From Oscillospiraceae bacterium (GTDB lineage Bacteria; Bacillota; Clostridia; Oscillospirales; Oscillospiraceae): 41,363 nucleotides of DNA. Below the pieces are notes generated by a model. The model searched no databases. It was not told where the DNA came from and saw nothing but the letters and a program-made list of their open reading frames with translations. The stretch's first letter is position 1. The number at the start of each line of letters is the position of its first letter. Made by a program: the position numbers and the translations under genes. Shown one piece after another: positions 37,674-41,363 of the stretch. The stretch spans positions 1 to 41,363 of the forward strand of contig JAEEZZ010000068.1 of NCBI GenBank assembly GCA_016292255.1. Direction: 5' to 3'.

Positions 37674-38120
37674 TCAGATTTGTGATTCCAGAATGGCGGC
37701 AAAGGCCTCCAGGCCTTCCCTGTCCGCCTCGGTAAAGCGATCGAGCACCGGGCTGTCCACGTCCAGGACGCCGACGACCCGGCCCTCCTTCCGCAGCGGG
37801 ACCACGATCTCGGAGCGGGAGGCGCTGTCGCAGGCGATGTGGCCGCGGAACGCGTTGACGTCCGCCACCAGCTGCGTCTTGTCCTGGGCGGCTGCTGTGC
37901 CGCAGACGCCCCGGCCCATGGGGATCACGATGCAGGCCGTGTTGCCCTGGAAGGGGCCCAGGATCAGCTTCTCCCTCTCCCGCAGATAGAAGCCCGCCCA
38001 GTTCAGCTCCGGCAGCGTGTGCCAGAGCAGGGCCGCGGCGTTGGAAAGATTGGCAATGGGATACGGGATCCCGTCCACCAGAGCGCTGAGCTGTGCGTTG
38101 AGTTCGTTGTAGTCCGTCAT
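37674..38120 (-). CDS. GAF domain protein, free methionine-(R)-sulfoxide reductase-like
   Basis: LNWAGFYLREREKLILGPFQGNTACIVIPMGRGVCGTAAAQDKTQLVADVNAFRGHIACDSASRSEIVVPLRKEGRVVGVLDVDSP. Confidence 0.9.
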   Translation of the reverse strand: MTDYNELNAQLSALVDGIPYPIANLSNAAALLWHTLPELNWAGFYLREREKLILGPFQGNTACIVIPMGRGVCGTAAAQDKTQLVADVNAFRGHIACDSASRSEIVVPLRKEGRVVGVLDVDSPVLDRFTEADREGLEAFAAILESQI

Positions 38121-38137
38121 GTTTTTTCTCTCCCCGT

Positions 38138-39466
38138 TTATTCAGAAATATCGTCAGAAGCTTCGCCGCAGGTCTCGTTCAGCCGGACGCCCCAGGCCTC
38201 GTAGGCCGTTTCGTAGTCGGTGCCGAAGGCCTGCGCAAAGCCGCAGCGGCCGAAGCAGAAGGCGCTCACCCGGTCAAAGCCGTACTGATCCGCCAGATAG
38301 CCGATAAAGGACGCGGCCATAATGACGCTCATTTCGTTGCCGGCGTCCTTGTTGTAGCTGGGGCCGCCGAAGAGCGCGATGTTTTTCATCGGGTGGCTCT
38401 CGTAGCTGTCGCCCCAGTCCATGCCCTGCTCCAGGCAGGTATAGGCGATCGCGTCGTAGAGGCGCTGCCAGTTCTCCGGCGTGTTCTCCTCCGTGCCGCC
38501 GCAGCGGAGAAAGGCGTCCTTACAGGGGCTGCTTTCCAGATACGCAGGGTTGATCGTCCGTTCCCCGTAGGGATCCACGCAGGAGGCGAGATACCAGGCG
38601 TAGCCCAGCTCCTTCCACTCCGGCTTCTTGTTGCCGAGCAGCGAGAGCACGTAGAGCACGTCGCGATACCAGGTGGTGCTGCCGCCCATTTCGAGCATGA
38701 TGCGGTCGTCCTGTACCTTCCAGCCCAGGATCTCGTGCTTGCTGATCGAGAGCTCGACGTACTGGTTGATCCGCTCGGCGTAATACGCATCGGTGCAATT
38801 GGTACGCAGGTAGGTGCGCAGGTATTCAATGCTGCGGAGCGTGCGATCCAGATAGCCGGACAGGAAGCCGTCCAGCGGCTCATCCGTTCGCAGCGTGGGC
38901 AGATAGGCGGACAGGTGGAAGCTGTCAAACTGCGCGTCGAGGGCTTTCGCCTCCATCAGCTCCTCCGGGAACGCGAAGTTCGTCCGGTCGCCGATGCCGA
39001 AGACGACAACGGTCTGCGAATTCCAATCGTAGCCGACGCCGACCTTCTTTTCGCTTTCCTCGGCGAGCTTTGCGTTCTCCTCAGCCAGGGCTGCGTACTC
39101 CGAAGCCTTTTCCGCGTACTCGGTCGCAATGGCGGACATTTCGTCCGCCTTGGCCGCGTACTGCCGCGTCTTGGCGGATTGCAGCTTCAACAGCAGCACG
39201 GAAAGGCTCAGGATCAGAACGACGGCGAGCGCGCTTCCGGCCAGCAGCTTGATGCGGTCACGCTTGACCTTTTTCAGATAGTCCACCTCGCGCACCGCCT
39301 CGATGGGGAGCGGCTCCGGGCTGTTCATCTGCTGATAGATTTCTCTGCATGCGGCGCACTCGCGCAGGTGCGCCTGCACCTCCTCCTCGCTCTCAGGCGA
39401 AAGAAGGTTCTCCACGTACTGGGGCAGAAGATCCCGTACGACATTGCACGACAGTTGACTGCGCAT
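38138..39466 (-). CDS. Zinc-finger anti-sigma factor with TM segment, coiled coil and large extracytoplasmic domain
   Basis: VQAHLRECAACREIYQQM zf-HC2-like motif; TM LLAGSALAVVLILSLSVLLLKL; Ala/Glu-rich coiled coil; C-terminal ~300-aa domain; overlaps upstream sigma gene. Confidence 0.82.
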   Translation of the reverse strand: MRSQLSCNVVRDLLPQYVENLLSPESEEEVQAHLRECAACREIYQQMNSPEPLPIEAVREVDYLKKVKRDRIKLLAGSALAVVLILSLSVLLLKLQSAKTRQYAAKADEMSAIATEYAEKASEYAALAEENAKLAEESEKKVGVGYDWNSQTVVVFGIGDRTNFAFPEELMEAKALDAQFDSFHLSAYLPTLRTDEPLDGFLSGYLDRTLRSIEYLRTYLRTNCTDAYYAERINQYVELSISKHEILGWKVQDDRIMLEMGGSTTWYRDVLYVLSLLGNKKPEWKELGYAWYLASCVDPYGERTINPAYLESSPCKDAFLRCGGTEENTPENWQRLYDAIAYTCLEQGMDWGDSYESHPMKNIALFGGPSYNKDAGNEMSVIMAASFIGYLADQYGFDRVSAFCFGRCGFAQAFGTDYETAYEAWGVRLNETCGEASDDISE

Positions 39467-39953
39467 GGTTTAGACTCAACTCCTTTACAACCGATTGCTT
39501 TGCCCGGTAATACATCACCCGGGCCCAGGTTTCTGACTGTCCAAAGACACCGCCGATCTGCTTGAAGGACAGGCCGCCCAGCAGACGAAGGTGCATGATT
39601 TCCCGCCCCGGCTCCGGCAGACGGTGGATTGCGCCAAGGACGAGCTCCTGACTCATATCGTTCAGCACTGCGTCCTCCGCAGAGGAGACGGAAGGCTCCG
39701 GGATCTCCTCGAGCGAGACGTTCTCATGCCGCTCCTTCTTGTAGTAGGACAGGAGGACGTTCTTGGCGATCCCGCAGAGCCAGGTACTGATCTGACAGCT
39801 CCCGTCGTAGCGCTCAATGCTGCCGACGGCCTGGAAAAAGGTCTCCTGGGTCAGTTCCTCGGAGAGATCCGCAGACCCGGTCTTCGCCATCAAAAAGCGA
39901 TAGACCGTCGCCGCGTGCTGGCGGTAAATCGCATCAAGATCCTGCACTTTCAT
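39393..39953 (-). CDS. ECF-type RNA polymerase sigma factor
   Basis: MKVQDLDAIYRQHAATVYRFLMAKTGSADLSEELTQETFFQAVGSIERYDGSCQISTWLCGIAKNVLLSYYKK; MHLRLLGGLSFKQIGGVFGQSETWARVMYYRAKQ. Confidence 0.93.
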   Translation of the reverse strand: MKVQDLDAIYRQHAATVYRFLMAKTGSADLSEELTQETFFQAVGSIERYDGSCQISTWLCGIAKNVLLSYYKKERHENVSLEEIPEPSVSSAEDAVLNDMSQELVLGAIHRLPEPGREIMHLRLLGGLSFKQIGGVFGQSETWARVMYYRAKQSVVKELSLNHAQSTVVQCRTGSSAPVRGEPSFA

Positions 39954-39969
39954 CACCCCTCTGTCCGTT

Positions 39970-39996
39970 GATGTCAGAAACAAGGCATTCGTTACA
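39970..39996 (-). promoter_or_regulatory. Possible autoregulated ECF promoter
   Basis: Minus strand TGTAAC-15 nt-GACATC upstream of the sigma gene; TGTAAC resembles the AAC-type -35 of ECF sigma promoters. Weak. Confidence 0.3.
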
Positions 39997-40080
39997 CAAT
40001 TTTATAAAATTTTTTCAAAAAAAGCAACTGTTTCTTTCGTAATCGCAGTGTTTTTTGCCTCAAAAATCGCAGAATAGCAT

Positions 40081-40109
40081 TTGCATTTTAATAGTAGATG
40101 TGGTATAAT
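40081..40109 (+). promoter_or_regulatory. Sigma-A-type promoter for tsaE-tsaB-upp
   Basis: TTGCAT-17 nt-TATAAT upstream of tsaE. Confidence 0.75.
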
Positions 40110-40129
40110 GGCGTGACACTCAAAAAAGG

Positions 40130-40582
40130 ATGAATTTTATGGATTATATCACGCGCTCCGCCGCGGAGACGGAGCGTCTGGGGGCAGCGCTGGCCGAGCG
40201 TCTTCTGCCCGGAGACGTGGTCGCGTTTTACGGGGATCTCGGCGCCGGAAAGACGGCCTTTACCCGCGGGCTTGCCCGGGGGCTCGGGATCAACGAGCCC
40301 GTCACCTCCCCCACCTACACCATCGTGAACGAATACCCCCAGGGCAGGATCCCCCTGTTCCACTTCGATATGTTCCGGCTGCACGACGCGGACGAGCTCT
40401 TCGATCTGGGCTGGGAGGACTATCTGGGCCGGGGCGGCGTGTGCGCGGTGGAGTGGAGTGAAAACGTCTCGGAGGCTTTGGAGGATCCCATCACCGTCAC
40501 CATTTGCAAGCACCCGGAGGACGAGAACCTCCGCACCATCACCATCACGGGAGGACAAGCGTATGCGGATCTTAGCCTTTGA
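40130..40582 (+). CDS. tsaE: tRNA threonylcarbamoyladenosine biosynthesis protein TsaE
   Basis: GDVVAFYGDLGAGKTAFTRGLARGLGINEPVTSPTYTIVNEYPQGRIPLFHFDMFRL...AVEWSENV. Confidence 0.95.
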   Translation: MNFMDYITRSAAETERLGAALAERLLPGDVVAFYGDLGAGKTAFTRGLARGLGINEPVTSPTYTIVNEYPQGRIPLFHFDMFRLHDADELFDLGWEDYLGRGGVCAVEWSENVSEALEDPITVTICKHPEDENLRTITITGGQAYADLSL

Positions 40583-41282
40583 ATCCTCCGCCAAGGCGGC
40601 CTCCGTGGCTCTGCTCACCGACGGCGTCCTCACCGCCGAAAGCTACCAGAACGACGGCCAGACCCACAGCAGGACCATGATGAAGCTGGCCGCGGATCTG
40701 CTGGATACCTGCGGCCTCTCCCCTGCCCAGCTGGATCTGGTGGCCTGGGCCAACGGCCCCGGCAGCTTCACCGGCGTCCGGATCGGCGCGGCTGCGGCCA
40801 AGGGCCTGTGCTGGGGGGCGGAGCTCCCCTGCGTCCCGGTTTCCACCCTGGAGGCCATGGCCTGGAACGCCGTGGATCTGCCGGGCGTGATCTGCTGCTG
40901 CATGGACGCCCGCCGCAGCCAGGTCTACAACGCCCTGTTCCGGGGCGAAAACGGGAAAATTCTCCGGCTGTGTCCCGATCGGGCCATCTCTCTGGAGGAG
41001 CTGGCCGAGGATCTGCGAAGCTTCGACGAGCCCATCTGGTTCGTGGGAGACGGTGCAGTTTTAGCCTTCGAAGCTCTGGGCGCAGAGCTTGTAACCCCGC
41101 GTATCGTCCATGAGAAAAATCGCCAGCAGCGGGCCTCCGGCGTGGCGCTGGCGGCCTATGAGGCGGCCCGGCAGGGCATCCGGCAGGATCCCTCCGCTGT
41201 GACGCCCAATTACTTACGTCTGTCTCAGGCGGAACGAGAACGCCTGGAAAGAGATAATGCACAAAAAGGAGACAATCACTGA
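40563..41282 (+). CDS. tsaB: tRNA threonylcarbamoyladenosine biosynthesis protein TsaB
   Basis: MRILAFESSAKAASVALLTDG...GQTHSRTMMKLAADLL...WANGPGSFTGVRIGAAAAKGLCWG. Confidence 0.94.
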   Translation: MRILAFESSAKAASVALLTDGVLTAESYQNDGQTHSRTMMKLAADLLDTCGLSPAQLDLVAWANGPGSFTGVRIGAAAAKGLCWGAELPCVPVSTLEAMAWNAVDLPGVICCCMDARRSQVYNALFRGENGKILRLCPDRAISLEELAEDLRSFDEPIWFVGDGAVLAFEALGAELVTPRIVHEKNRQQRASGVALAAYEAARQGIRQDPSAVTPNYLRLSQAERERLERDNAQKGDNH

Positions 41283-41283
41283 A

Positions 41284-41363
41284 ATGGGTTCTTTACACGT
41301 TTTAGATCATCCGCTGATCCAGCACAAGCTGGCCATTCTGCGGAACAAAGACACCGGCGTCAA
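41284..41363 (+). CDS. upp: Uracil phosphoribosyltransferase, N-terminus only (truncated by window end)
   Basis: MGSLHVLDHPLIQHKLAILRNKDTGV. Confidence 0.85.
   Translation, partial: MGSLHVLDHPLIQHKLAILRNKDTGV

Overview
The window is a chromosomal segment from a GC-rich Firmicute, most likely Clostridia/Oscillospiraceae-like (inference from gene content and order). It is mostly housekeeping genes, largely on the minus strand. In minus-strand order they are: (1) a purine operon purC-purF-purM-purN-IMP cyclohydrolase(PurO-like)-AICAR transformylase-purD-purL-guaB (guaB cut by the window start); (2) a plus-strand Sfp-type phosphopantetheinyl transferase; (3) a ~2,060-aa secreted S8 protease with three SLH domains; (4) recR-ybaB-dnaX-ffs(SRP RNA), an acyl carrier protein, rpoD-dnaG, dgt, a YigZ/IMPACT protein, hflX, rpmE, tmcAL; (5) plus-strand ackA; (6) a MoxR/DUF58 operon with two tandem paralogous membrane proteins; (7) a free-methionine-sulfoxide reductase-like GAF protein; (8) an ECF sigma/anti-sigma pair; (9) plus-strand tsaE-tsaB-upp (upp cut by the window end). 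I saw no mobile-element genes, CRISPR arrays or tRNAs. Best candidates for follow-up: a PurF homolog without the N-terminal catalytic Cys and other glutaminase motifs; a purC leader with an unlisted 41-codon ORF whose stop lies inside a terminator-like hairpin; an array of small hairpins with a fixed linker and changing, self-complementary stems between ffs and dnaX; and a palindromic intergenic repeat inserted in frame inside tmcAL. All assignments come from reading the sequence only, with no database search.
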